Source: Pseudomonadota bacterium
Lineage (GTDB): Bacteria > Pseudomonadota > Alphaproteobacteria > Azospirillales > Azospirillaceae
Direction of reading: 5' to 3'
Assembly: GCA_023411035.1 (NCBI GenBank)
Contig: JAEYPE010000188.1
Coordinates: 1-30,698 of the forward strand
Length of the DNA stretch: 30,698 bases
The translations under genes and the position numbers were made by a program. Shown one piece after another: positions 1 to 7,453 of this stretch (the stretch's first letter is position 1; the number at the start of each line of letters is the position of its first letter). The notes under the pieces were generated by a model. The model had not been told where the DNA came from. It saw nothing but the letters and a program-made list of their open reading frames with translations, and made no database searches.

Positions 1-157
1 CGAAACCATGAGCGGCATCGCACCGGCCAACGAACCCGCCATCACCGCTCTACCAGCCGCAAAGGCGGCCTGATCGACGACGCTCCTGACCACCTCCCAA
101 TTTCCACCACCTTGACGGACGTGACCGCAGGATGTCCAAGCACGGCTTTTTAATAAA

Positions 158-179
158 CCTATCGATAGGGGTAGTCCGG
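158..179. promoter_or_regulatory. Palindrome plus GGGGTAGTCCGG motif, possible operator
   Basis: CCTATCGATAGG is self-complementary and runs directly into GGGGTAGTCCGG. The same 12-mer recurs at 28114-28125 upstream of another gene. The reverse complement contains TACCCCT, which fits the NarL-type heptamer TACYYMT, so a LuxR/NarL-class response regulator is one possible binder. This is motif similarity only. Confidence 0.25.
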
Positions 180-626
180 CGGGTCGGTGTCGTTGTCTTT
201 GCAATGCGCAATGCAACTTTTCATGCGGCCTTTTGTGCAAAGCGCAGGGACGGGCATGTGCAAAGACAACGCCGGAAAGAAGCGGGAATAAGTGCCCCAT
301 GAGAGCGCTGAATGACCGCCGGGTTGCTTTAAAGGGAAATGCTTGGGAAATTGGATCATTATCGGGCTATGCCCGAAGCCGGGGGGCGTCCACTCTATCC
401 GCCGCAGGCGGAGCATTTGGACTTCCGCCGGTGGTGCCGCCTTCCCCCGGAATGGCGGCAAGCCCACCGGTTGGAGAAGCAGAGTCGGTAGCCGGCTCGG
501 GGTACCTTTTCCGTTGCCCAAACGTGACCGGACCGGATCGTCCGTCCGGGAACGGCGCAGGACGAACGGGGGCGGCGCGTTAATCCCGCCGGTCCTATGA
601 CCAGTGGCAATAGGTCGCATCGATGT

Positions 627-645
627 GATAATGAGAATAACTGTC
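627..645. promoter_or_regulatory. Fur-box-like site upstream of di-heme peroxidase
   Basis: The 19-mer GATAATGAGAATAACTGTC matches the classical Fur consensus GATAATGATAATCATTATC at 15 of 19 positions by direct count. It lies about 90 bp before the chosen ATG of the peroxidase gene, a reasonable place for an iron-responsive operator. Binding by a Fur-family protein is inferred. RirA or Irr sites have different consensus sequences. Confidence 0.6.
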
Positions 646-734
646 ATCCAGGGCGAAGGCCATGGATACTGCCGGCAGGCCCCCCGCCATGGATTGCCGC
701 CGTGGGCCACCGCCGTCAAAGAGCGAGAGTCAGT

Positions 735-1901
735 ATGTCATTGTTCGGCAAACATTTCGCACCGGTCGCGGCGCTGTCCGCCCTGCTGATCGCCAGCGGC
801 TCCGGCGTGGCGGCCGATCCGGCGGAAACGCAGAAGGCCAAGGCGGAGCTGGGCAAGGCGCTGTTCTTCGACACCAATCTGTCGTCCACCCGCAGCCAAT
901 CCTGCGCAACCTGCCACAACCCCGACTTCGGATTCGCCGATCCGCGCGGGGCCGCGTCGCTGGGGGCGGACGGGAAATCTCTGGGCGACCGCAACGCGCC
1001 CACCGCCGCCTACGCCCATCTCGCCCCGCGCTTCGGTTTCAAGGCCAACGGGACGCCCTTCGGCGGGCAGTTCCACGACGGGCGGGCCGCCACCCTCCAA
1101 GAGCAGGCCGGCGGCCCGCCGCTGAACCCCGCCGAGATGGCCATGGCCTCCAAGGCGGAGGTGCTGGGGCGGCTGAAGGAGAATCCGGACTACGCGCGGA
1201 CCTTCGTCGCCCTTTACGGGGCGGGGGTGCTCGACGACGCCGAACGGGCCTACGACGCGATGACCGACAGCATCGCCGCCTTCGAGAAGACCGACGTCTT
1301 CTCGCCCTTCGATTCCAAGTACGACCGCTATCTGCGCGGCGAATACAAGATGACCGGCGAAGAGGAGCTGGGGATGACCCTGTTCTTCTCGCAGCAGTTC
1401 ACCAACTGCAACATCTGCCACAAGCTGAACGCCATGCCGGCGGCGAAGAACGAGCCCTTCACCAATTACGAATACCACAACATTGGCGTTCCGGTGAACG
1501 CGGAGTTGCGGGCAGCCAACGGGCTGGGGGCGAAGCACGTCGACCGCGGGCTGGCCGAGAATCCGGCGCTGAAAGGTACGAAATCCCAGATCGCCGCGCA
1601 CAACGGCAAGTTCAAGACACCGACCCTGCGCAACATCGCGGTCACCGGCCCCTACATGCACAACGGCGTGTTCCAGGACCTGGAAACCGTCGTCCGCTTC
1701 TACAACAAGTACAACAGCACCAGGCCGGCGGACCGGATCAACCCGGAGACCGGCAAGCCCTGGGGCGATCCGGAAATCGCCGCCACCGTCTCGATCAAGG
1801 AGCTGGAGGAAGGCCCCGCGCTCGACGACCGCCGAATCAAGGCGTTGGTGGCCTTCATGAAAACGCTGACCGACGCCCGTTACGAGCCGCTGGTGAAGTG
1901 A
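735..1901 (+). CDS. Di-heme cytochrome c peroxidase (CcpA/MauG family)
   Basis: A periplasmic c-type di-heme protein of the bacterial cytochrome c peroxidase/MauG family, 388 aa. The start at 735 gives a signal peptide (hydrophobic residues 8-25, probable cleavage after VAA near 27). The frame stays open upstream, but that extension has no family features. Two haem-binding motifs are visible: CATCH at 57-61 and CNICH at 225-229. A conserved C-terminal GPYMHNG places a likely axial Met at 308. Family members reduce peroxide with electrons from small cytochromes, and some carry out other oxidations. The gene heads an iron locus behind a Fur-like box and is 187 bp upstream of an imelysin gene, so it may act on periplasmic iron or peroxide during iron limitation. 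The electron donor is not evident here. Confidence 0.88.
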   Translation: MSLFGKHFAPVAALSALLIASGSGVAADPAETQKAKAELGKALFFDTNLSSTRSQSCATCHNPDFGFADPRGAASLGADGKSLGDRNAPTAAYAHLAPRFGFKANGTPFGGQFHDGRAATLQEQAGGPPLNPAEMAMASKAEVLGRLKENPDYARTFVALYGAGVLDDAERAYDAMTDSIAAFEKTDVFSPFDSKYDRYLRGEYKMTGEEELGMTLFFSQQFTNCNICHKLNAMPAAKNEPFTNYEYHNIGVPVNAELRAANGLGAKHVDRGLAENPALKGTKSQIAAHNGKFKTPTLRNIAVTGPYMHNGVFQDLETVVRFYNKYNSTRPADRINPETGKPWGDPEIAATVSIKELEEGPALDDRRIKALVAFMKTLTDARYEPLVK

Positions 1902-1997
1902 GGGCCGGATGGCGGAACTGCTCTAACGGCCCCGCCATCCGCCGCTGAATCGGCAAAGCGAATCGGCAAAGGGCGCCCCGCATTGCGATTGCATCTT

Positions 1998-2045
1998 GAC
2001 AATGAGACTGATTCGCGGCGCATCTTGAGAATGCTTCGCACTATC
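1998..2045. promoter_or_regulatory. Tandem Fur-like operator upstream of imelysin
   Basis: A 14-bp direct repeat, GCATCTTGACAATG (1991-2004) and GCATCTTGAGAATG (2020-2033), sits 29 bp apart. Each copy opens a Fur-like 19-mer (1998-2016 and 2027-2045), each matching the classical Fur consensus at 13 of 19 positions. The pair ends 43 bp before the imelysin ATG, overlapping the expected promoter. It suggests that this gene and those behind it have their own iron-repressed promoter. Confidence 0.5.
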
Positions 2046-2088
2046 ATGGCTCTGACGCCACCGCTCACCGACGCTTGAGGAGACCTTC

Positions 2089-3369
2089 ATGTTCAAGCAC
2101 GCCTCCGGCCTTGCCGCCGCGGCACTCATCGCGCTGGCGCCCGTCGTCGCCGACGCCCAGTCGTCCAAGCCCGCCTACAAGGATGTGGCGAAGACCTACG
2201 CGGACATCGCCCAGGCCGGCTATGAGGACGCCGCCAGCACCGCCAAGGCGCTGAAGAAGGCCGTCGATGCGCTGGTGGCCGACCCGTCCGACGCGACCCT
2301 GGCCGCCGCCCGCAAGGCGTGGCTGAACGCCCGCGTCCCCTACATGCAGACCGAAGCCTTCCGCTTCGGCAACCCGATCGTCGATGAGTGGGAGGGCAAG
2401 GTCAACGCCTGGCCGCTGGACGAGGGCCTGATCGACTATGTGGACGACGGCTACGCCGGCGGCGACGACAACCCCTTCGCCAAGGCCAACGTGATCGCCA
2501 ACCCGAAGATCAAGGCCGGCGGCAAGACCATCGACGCCCGCAAGATCACCAAGGAACTGCTGGCCGACAAGCTGCACGAGGCGGGCAAGGTCGAGGCGAA
2601 CGTGGCGACCGGCTACCACGCCGTCGAATTCCTGCTGTGGGGCCAGGATCTGAACGGCACGGGGCCGGGGGCGGGCGACCGCAAGGCGACCGACTTCGCC
2701 AAGGGCAAGGACTGCACCAACGGCAACTGCGACCGACGCGCCCAGTTCCTGACCGTCGCCACCCAGATGCTGGTCGAGGATCTGGATGAGATGGTGAAGG
2801 CCTGGGGCGCCAAGGGCAAGGCCCGCGCCTCCATCGTCAAGGCCAAGGAGAAGGAGGGCGTCGCCCGCATCCTCACCGGCCTCGGCAGCCTCAGCTACGG
2901 CGAGCTGGCCGGCGAGCGCATGAAGCTCGGCCTCATGCTGCACGATCCGGAGGAGGAGCACGACTGCTTCTCCGACAACACGCACAACTCGCACTATTAC
3001 GACCAGATCGGCATGGTCAACGTCTACAACGGCAGCTACACCCGCGTGGACGGCAAGGTCGTGACCGGCCCGTCGCTGTCGCAGTATGTCGCCGCCACCG
3101 CGCCGGAGGCCGACGCCAAGGTGAAGGAGGCGATGACCGCCACCACCGCCGCGATGAAGGTCATGAAGGACACCGCCGACCTCGGCAAGATGGCCTATGA
3201 CCAGATGATCGGCACCGACAACGCCGAAGGCAATGCGATCGTCGCCACCGCGGTGGACCGTCTGGTCGATCAGAAGAAGGCCCTGGAAGGCGTCGTCGCC
3301 GCCCTGGGCGTTTCGGTCGAGCTGGAAGGTTCGGACAGCCTCGACAACCCGTCCGCCGTCGGCAAGTAA
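2089..3369 (+). CDS. Imelysin-family (M75, IrpA-like) periplasmic protein
   Basis: A 426-aa exported protein of the imelysin/IrpA family (MEROPS M75), whose members are typically iron-regulated and linked to iron uptake. The start is set by TTGAGGAGA at 2075-2083, five bases before the ATG. A signal peptide spans residues 1-24 with cleavage after ADA. The family motif GxHxxE is intact as GYHAVE at 175-180 and is followed by FLLWGQD. A second conserved block, EEEHDCFSDNTH, lies around residues 288-299. Despite the old name insulin-cleaving metalloprotease, the motif is thought to bind metal and proteolysis is doubtful for many members. Tandem Fur-like sites lie directly upstream. A di-heme protein and a second imelysin follow on the same strand, so a periplasmic ferrous/ferric iron role is likely. 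Confidence 0.92.
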   Translation: MFKHASGLAAAALIALAPVVADAQSSKPAYKDVAKTYADIAQAGYEDAASTAKALKKAVDALVADPSDATLAAARKAWLNARVPYMQTEAFRFGNPIVDEWEGKVNAWPLDEGLIDYVDDGYAGGDDNPFAKANVIANPKIKAGGKTIDARKITKELLADKLHEAGKVEANVATGYHAVEFLLWGQDLNGTGPGAGDRKATDFAKGKDCTNGNCDRRAQFLTVATQMLVEDLDEMVKAWGAKGKARASIVKAKEKEGVARILTGLGSLSYGELAGERMKLGLMLHDPEEEHDCFSDNTHNSHYYDQIGMVNVYNGSYTRVDGKVVTGPSLSQYVAATAPEADAKVKEAMTATTAAMKVMKDTADLGKMAYDQMIGTDNAEGNAIVATAVDRLVDQKKALEGVVAALGVSVELEGSDSLDNPSAVGK

Positions 3370-3385
3370 GCCGGTGGACAACGGG

Positions 3386-3472
3386 TTGCGGCCTCTCTTT
3401 CCCGTGCGGAGCGGCGCTGTCCGCTCCCTGCCAACCGCCCGCGCGGAAGAGGGGCCGCAGCCCGGCCTTTTT
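3386..3472 (+). terminator. Possible attenuator/terminator between imelysin and DUF1111 genes
   Basis: The 135-bp gap can fold. GCGGCCTCT pairs imperfectly with AGAGGGGCCGC around an inner GAGCGG/CCGCTC hairpin, and a T5 run follows at 3468-3472. It may lower readthrough from the highly expressed first imelysin into the downstream genes. This comes from reading the sequence, with no folding energy calculated. Confidence 0.3.
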
Positions 3473-3528
3473 GAAGGACGGAGTGCGGCGGTCCGCCGGA
3501 ACCGATGCCCCTGCCTATGCCCGTGCCG

Positions 3529-4785
3529 ATGAAAACCCGTTTCGCCTTTCTGCTCGCCCTGCTGCCGGCCCTGCCGGCGGCGGCGGGGGACCTCGACGTC
3601 CGGATCGGCGAGAAGCTGTTCCGGCGGATGTGGGTCAGCGCTCCGACGGTGACACACGCCAACGACGGGCTCGGCCCGCTTTATGACGCCCGCTCCTGCG
3701 CCGCCTGCCACCCGCAAGCCCGCCATGGACACCCGCCCGATCCCGCGAAACCCGACGACCGCGGCATCGGCTATGTAGTGAAACTGACGCCGGACCCGGT
3801 CTATGGGCGGCAGGTCCAGGCCAACGCGGTGCTCGGCTTCGCGGTCGAGGGGCGGCCCGTTCTGACCTACCGCGAGGAGACGGTGCGCTTTCCCGATGGG
3901 GACACGGCGACGCTGCGCCGCCCGGTCATCTCCGTCACCGACCTCAATTACGGGCCGCTGGCCGAGGCGACGGCCCTGTCTGCCCGTGTCGCCCCGTCCG
4001 TGCGCGGCATGGGCCTGCTGGAGCGCATTCCCGAGGCCGACATCCTGGCCGGCGCCGATCCGCAGGACCGCGACGGCGACGGGATCGCCGGGCGCCCCAA
4101 CCGGGTGGCGCCGGAGGGCACGCGGCAGCTCGGCCGCTTCGGCTGGAAGGCCGTCCATCCGACTCTGCACCGCCAGAACTCCGAAGCCTTCAGCCTCGAC
4201 ATCGGCATGTCCACCCCGGCCTATCCCGAGCCCTGGGGCGACTGCACCCCGGCGCAGACCGACTGCCGGAACGCCCCGCACGGCGACTCTCCGCAGTTCG
4301 AAGGGCTGGAGATACCCTCCACGGTGATCGGGCTGATCGACGGCTATCTGCACGGCCTGCCGCCGGACGGCGGGCTGGAGCCGCCGCGCGACGAGGCGGG
4401 AAGCGCGCTCTTCGCCGCCACCGGCTGCGCGGCCTGCCACCGGCCCTCCTTCACGACGGCGGAAGACGCCGCGCATCCCGCCCTGTCCCGGCGGACGATC
4501 TTCCCCTACAGCGACCTGCTTCTGCACGATCTGGGGGACGATCTGGCCGATGGCGTGGCGATGGGCGAGGCGCGTGGCCGCGACTGGCGCACGCCGCCGC
4601 TGTGGGGGATGAAGCGGCGCGCGGACGCCGATGGCAGGCTGGCGCTGCTCCACGACGGGCGGGCGCGCAGCGTGACCGAGGCCATCCTGTGGCACGGCGG
4701 CGAGGCGGCCAAGGCGCGCGGCGCCTTCATGGCCTTGCCGCGCGGCGACCGCGAAAAGCTGGTACGGTTCGTTCTGGGACTTTGA
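3529..4785 (+). CDS. Di-heme oxidoreductase, DUF1111 (thiol-oxidoreductase-like)
   Basis: A c-type cytochrome of the DUF1111 family, often called di-heme oxidoredictase. It is 418 aa from the ATG at 3529, where an export signal begins (MKTRFAFLLALLPALPAAAG). ATGs at 3505 and 3517 are also in frame. No start has a clear Shine-Dalgarno, so the choice rests on the signal peptide. Haem motifs are CAACH at 57-61 and CAACH at 300-304. Family members are repeatedly found beside imelysin genes, but their reaction is not firmly known. Here it sits between two imelysins. A working idea, inferred only, is that it passes electrons to or from iron held by the imelysins. Confidence 0.88.
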   Translation: MKTRFAFLLALLPALPAAAGDLDVRIGEKLFRRMWVSAPTVTHANDGLGPLYDARSCAACHPQARHGHPPDPAKPDDRGIGYVVKLTPDPVYGRQVQANAVLGFAVEGRPVLTYREETVRFPDGDTATLRRPVISVTDLNYGPLAEATALSARVAPSVRGMGLLERIPEADILAGADPQDRDGDGIAGRPNRVAPEGTRQLGRFGWKAVHPTLHRQNSEAFSLDIGMSTPAYPEPWGDCTPAQTDCRNAPHGDSPQFEGLEIPSTVIGLIDGYLHGLPPDGGLEPPRDEAGSALFAATGCAACHRPSFTTAEDAAHPALSRRTIFPYSDLLLHDLGDDLADGVAMGEARGRDWRTPPLWGMKRRADADGRLALLHDGRARSVTEAILWHGGEAAKARGAFMALPRGDREKLVRFVLGL

Positions 4786-4819
4786 AGACCACGATGTTCG
4801 ATTGGCATAGGTGAAGAGT

Positions 4820-5944
4820 ATGCAACGCCGCAGCATGATCGGCCTGATGTCCGCCACCGCCCTGTCGATCCTTTTGCCGGGGCTCCTGCCGGGGAAGATC
4901 GCCTTGGCGGCGCGGGAGCCGGCGGGGGACGCCGCCGTGCTGGGCGGGCTGGTCCGCACCCACGTTCTGCCGCGTTTCGACGCGCTGGCCGCCGCCGCCG
5001 GAACCTACGCGGAGCGGCTGGAGCAGTTCGCCGCGGCGCCGACGGCGGAAGGGCTGGAGGGCTGCCGCGCCGCCCACCGCGCCGTCTACGACGCCTGGGC
5101 CGGCGCCCAGCATCTGCGTCCCGGACCGCTGTCGATGGAACTGCGCGCCGACCGCATCGCCTTCTGGCCGGAGCGCGCCGGGGTGGTGCAGCGGCAGATC
5201 CTGGCCATGCTGAAGAGCCGCGACCCCAAACTGCTGGAGCCGGGCGGGCTGGCCCGCCAGAGCGCCGCGGTGCAGGGGCTGACCGCGCTGGAGCGGCTGC
5301 TGTTCGACGAGGGCGTCACCGCCGCTGGGTTCCAGGGAGATGAGGCCGGAAGCTTCCGCGGCGCGCTGGCCGCCGCGGTGGCGCGGAACGTCGCCGCCAT
5401 CGCCCGCGAGGTCCGCGACGGCTGGAAGGCGCTGGAAGCGCCGCTGGCCGCCGGGGAGCCGACCGCCCTGGGTCCCGACGCGGGCGCCGCGCTCAATGCG
5501 CTCTTCACCGGCGCGCTCACCGCGCTGCAGGTGGTGGCCGACCAGAAGCTTCTGGCGCCGCTCGGCCCCAACGCCGAAGAGGCCAAGCCGGCGGTGGCCG
5601 AGGCGCTGCGCAGCGGACAGTCGGCCCGCAACGTCCGCATCAACCTGGAGGCCCTGCGCGCGCTGATGCTGGGCGAGGGCGGCGGCCCCGGCCTGACCGC
5701 TCCGCTGCCCTCCGGGGCGGATGGCGCCCAGGCCCGCCGCGCGCTGGAGGACGCCTTCGCCGCAGCGGTCCGCGCCGCCGAGGCGATCCCCGCCCCGATC
5801 AACGTCGCCGTCGCCGACCCGGCGAAGCGCAAGTCCGTGGAGACCGCCCAGCAACGGGTGAAGGACGTGCGCAACCTGCTGACCGGCACGGTGGCGCCGC
5901 TGCTGGACATCAGCATCGGCTTCAACGAACTGGATGGAGACTGA
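4820..5944 (+). CDS. Second imelysin-family protein, motif His replaced
   Basis: A 374-aa imelysin-like protein. The ATG at 4820 is preceded by AGGTGAAGAG; a GTG at 4811 is also in frame. The N-terminus MQRRSMIGLM followed by a hydrophobic stretch to about residue 31 is an export signal with a twin arginine. At the position of the GxHxxE motif it reads GLTALE (153-158), so the histidine is a threonine while the glutamate remains. The pattern fits the second imelysin paralogue of such loci, and metal binding must differ from that of the first. The gene starts 34 bp after the DUF1111 gene and ends 3 bp before the DUF1513 gene, so it is almost surely in an operon with them. Confidence 0.85.
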   Translation: MQRRSMIGLMSATALSILLPGLLPGKIALAAREPAGDAAVLGGLVRTHVLPRFDALAAAAGTYAERLEQFAAAPTAEGLEGCRAAHRAVYDAWAGAQHLRPGPLSMELRADRIAFWPERAGVVQRQILAMLKSRDPKLLEPGGLARQSAAVQGLTALERLLFDEGVTAAGFQGDEAGSFRGALAAAVARNVAAIAREVRDGWKALEAPLAAGEPTALGPDAGAALNALFTGALTALQVVADQKLLAPLGPNAEEAKPAVAEALRSGQSARNVRINLEALRALMLGEGGGPGLTAPLPSGADGAQARRALEDAFAAAVRAAEAIPAPINVAVADPAKRKSVETAQQRVKDVRNLLTGTVAPLLDISIGFNELDGD

Positions 5945-5947
5945 GCG

Positions 5948-7057
5948 ATGGATGCGACCCGCCGGAGCGCCCTGCTTCTGATCGGGGGCGGCCTGCTCGG
6001 TGCCTTGCTGGGACCGGCCCGCGCCGAGACCGCCGGACACACGCTGTTCCTGAACGCCTACGCCACCGCGGCGGCCTCGCCGGAATACGGCGTAGCGGCG
6101 CTGGACGGGGCCGGGGCCGTCCGCTTCACCACCCCCACCCCGGGCCGCGCCCATGGCGTCGTCACGCACCCGACGCGCCCCGAGGCCGTCGCCTTCGCCC
6201 GCCGTCCGGGCCGCTGGTTCATGCCGCTGTCGCTGGCCGATGGCCGTCCGGGGCCGGTGATCCGCGCGCCGGAGGACCGCCGCTTCACCGGCCACGGCGC
6301 CTTCTCCACGGACGGGCGGCTGCTCTATGTGGCCGAGGACGACGTGCCGCGCGAGGTCGGGTCCATCGGCGTCTATGACGCCATGGACGGCTACCGCCGC
6401 ATCGGCGCCATGCCGACCCACGGGCTGGGGCCGCACGAGCTTCTGCTGATCGCCGACGGCACGGTTCTGGCGGTCGCCAACGGCGGCGTCATCACCCATC
6501 CGGACACGGGCCGGGCCAAGCTGAACCTGGACGAGATGGACTCCTCCCTGACCTATGTGGAGGCGTCGAGCGGGAAACTGCTCGATCAGGTGCGCCTGCC
6601 GGAGGAGCATTCCAACCTCGGCATCCGTCACATCGCCGCCCTGGCGGACGGCGGCATCGCCTTCGGCGCGCAGGACGAGCGGCCCATCGGCATGCTCCAG
6701 CCGCTGACCGGCACGCACCGTCCGGGCGGCGGCGCCGTGCGGCTGTTCGAAACGCCGGACGACGAGTTGTCCCGCTTCGAGGGCTATGTCGGCAGCGTGG
6801 CGGCGGACAGGGGAAAGGTCGCGGCCAGTTCGCCGAAGGGCGGCATCATCGGGCTATGGGACGACGCCACGGGCGCGTGGCTGGGTGCGGCGGCGCTTCC
6901 CGACGGCTGCGGCATCGCTCCGGACGGCGACGGCTTCCTGGCGAGCAGCGGGCTCGGCAACCTTAAGACGGTCGGGATGGCCCCGCCGCTGCCGGGCGGC
7001 GGCCTGCGGCTGGCCGACTTCCGCTGGGACAACCATATGACGCGCTTCGCCACATGA
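5948..7057 (+). CDS. DUF1513 periplasmic beta-propeller-like protein
   Basis: A 369-aa protein of the DUF1513 family, starting 3 bp after the stop of the second imelysin. The N-terminus has a twin-arginine-like signal (MDATRRSALLLIGGGLLGALL, cleavage probably after ARA near 26). The body has repeated blade-like segments ending in YVAEDD, VLAVANGG and similar, consistent with a beta-propeller. GHGAFSTDG and GIGPHEL-like blocks (here GLGPHELLL) are typical of the family. The function is unproven. Its constant company with imelysin and DUF1111 genes suggests a partner or scaffold in the same periplasmic iron system. Confidence 0.85.
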   Translation: MDATRRSALLLIGGGLLGALLGPARAETAGHTLFLNAYATAAASPEYGVAALDGAGAVRFTTPTPGRAHGVVTHPTRPEAVAFARRPGRWFMPLSLADGRPGPVIRAPEDRRFTGHGAFSTDGRLLYVAEDDVPREVGSIGVYDAMDGYRRIGAMPTHGLGPHELLLIADGTVLAVANGGVITHPDTGRAKLNLDEMDSSLTYVEASSGKLLDQVRLPEEHSNLGIRHIAALADGGIAFGAQDERPIGMLQPLTGTHRPGGGAVRLFETPDDELSRFEGYVGSVAADRGKVAASSPKGGIIGLWDDATGAWLGAAALPDGCGIAPDGDGFLASSGLGNLKTVGMAPPLPGGGLRLADFRWDNHMTRFAT

Positions 7058-7087
7058 TGCACGGGCGTAGGCCCCTATGAAAAAGCG

Positions 7088-7117
7088 CCGGGCGGCAGCC
7101 TGGGCGGTGGCCCGGCG
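7088..7117 (+). terminator. Hairpin after the iron operon
   Basis: GCCGGGC (7088-7094) and GCCCGGC (7111-7117) form a perfect 7-bp stem with a 16-nt loop, 31 bp after the DUF1513 stop. There is no T-tract, so it could be a Rho-dependent 3' end or simply a GC-rich inverted repeat. Confidence 0.3.
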
Positions 7118-7172
7118 GCTGCGGTGCTGGTAGGCTGAGGGCATTGCTGCCAAGACACTGCCGCCGGACGCT

Positions 7173-7430
7173 ATGATCGTCGATGAATATCTGGGGTTTC
7201 GCGCCGGGGACGAGGTGCTCGACCTGGCGGAACTGACCGCCGGAACCGCGCGCATCAAGGAACTTCACCTGGTGCCCAGCGATTGGGCGAACGGGCCGAC
7301 CGTCATCGCCGTGATGGTCAACGGCGCGGAGCGTTACGTCATTCAGCTCAAGAAGGTGCACAGTCCCGCCGCGCAAGAGCCGGACGGGCGGGGCCGCCGC
7401 GTCGTGCCCCTGCGCCGCGGCCCGCATTGA
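7173..7430 (+). CDS. Hypothetical 85-aa protein
   Basis: A family was not recognised. The protein is soluble and acidic in its first half (MIVDEYLGFRAGDEVLDL), then has a beta-rich segment (TVIAVMVNGAERYVIQLKKV) and a basic proline-containing tail. Reading-frame use has strong G/C third positions, which favours a real gene. The ribosome-binding site is weak (GGA about 5 bases before the ATG). It ends 23 bp before the gamma-glutamyltransferase gene on the same strand, so the two may be co-transcribed. Confidence 0.5.
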   Translation: MIVDEYLGFRAGDEVLDLAELTAGTARIKELHLVPSDWANGPTVIAVMVNGAERYVIQLKKVHSPAAQEPDGRGRRVVPLRRGPH

Positions 7431-7453
7431 CCGGTTCGGGAGGTTCCCCGATC

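Larger units (their letters stand above)
74..734. other. 660-bp non-coding stretch upstream of the iron locus
   Basis: No open frame here shows protein family features. The frames that are open look like GC-driven noise and overlap on both strands. The stretch holds a perfect 12-bp palindrome CCTATCGATAGG (158-169) next to GGGGTAGTCCGG (168-179), an inverted repeat CCGGAC-N10-GTCCGG (528-549) and a Fur-like box (627-645). The last 100 bp are probably the promoter and leader of the peroxidase gene. A small RNA in the middle cannot be excluded, but no family was recognised. Confidence 0.5.

Noticed and set aside
1..73. Possible gene end on + (ending PAAKAA and TGA at 71-73) or gene start on - (MAGSLAGAMPLMVS from about 42)
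   Set aside because: Both frames run off the left edge with too little sequence and no good ribosome-binding site, so neither can be preferred.
300..540. Possible cobalamin-type or other riboswitch in the upstream gap
   Set aside because: Some GC-rich stems exist, but the conserved core sequences of known classes are not present.
233..583. Open frames on both strands in the upstream gap
   Set aside because: They overlap each other, lack ribosome-binding sites and show no recognisable protein pattern.
2065..4959. Very long open frame on the minus strand opposite the imelysin and DUF1111 genes
   Set aside because: It is Arg/Gly/Val-rich with no family features, and lies antisense to genes with clear haem and imelysin motifs. 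GC-rich codons leave few stops in this frame.
4727..6718. Long minus-strand frame opposite the second imelysin and DUF1513
   Set aside because: Same GC-driven shadow pattern, low-complexity translation, no ribosome-binding site.
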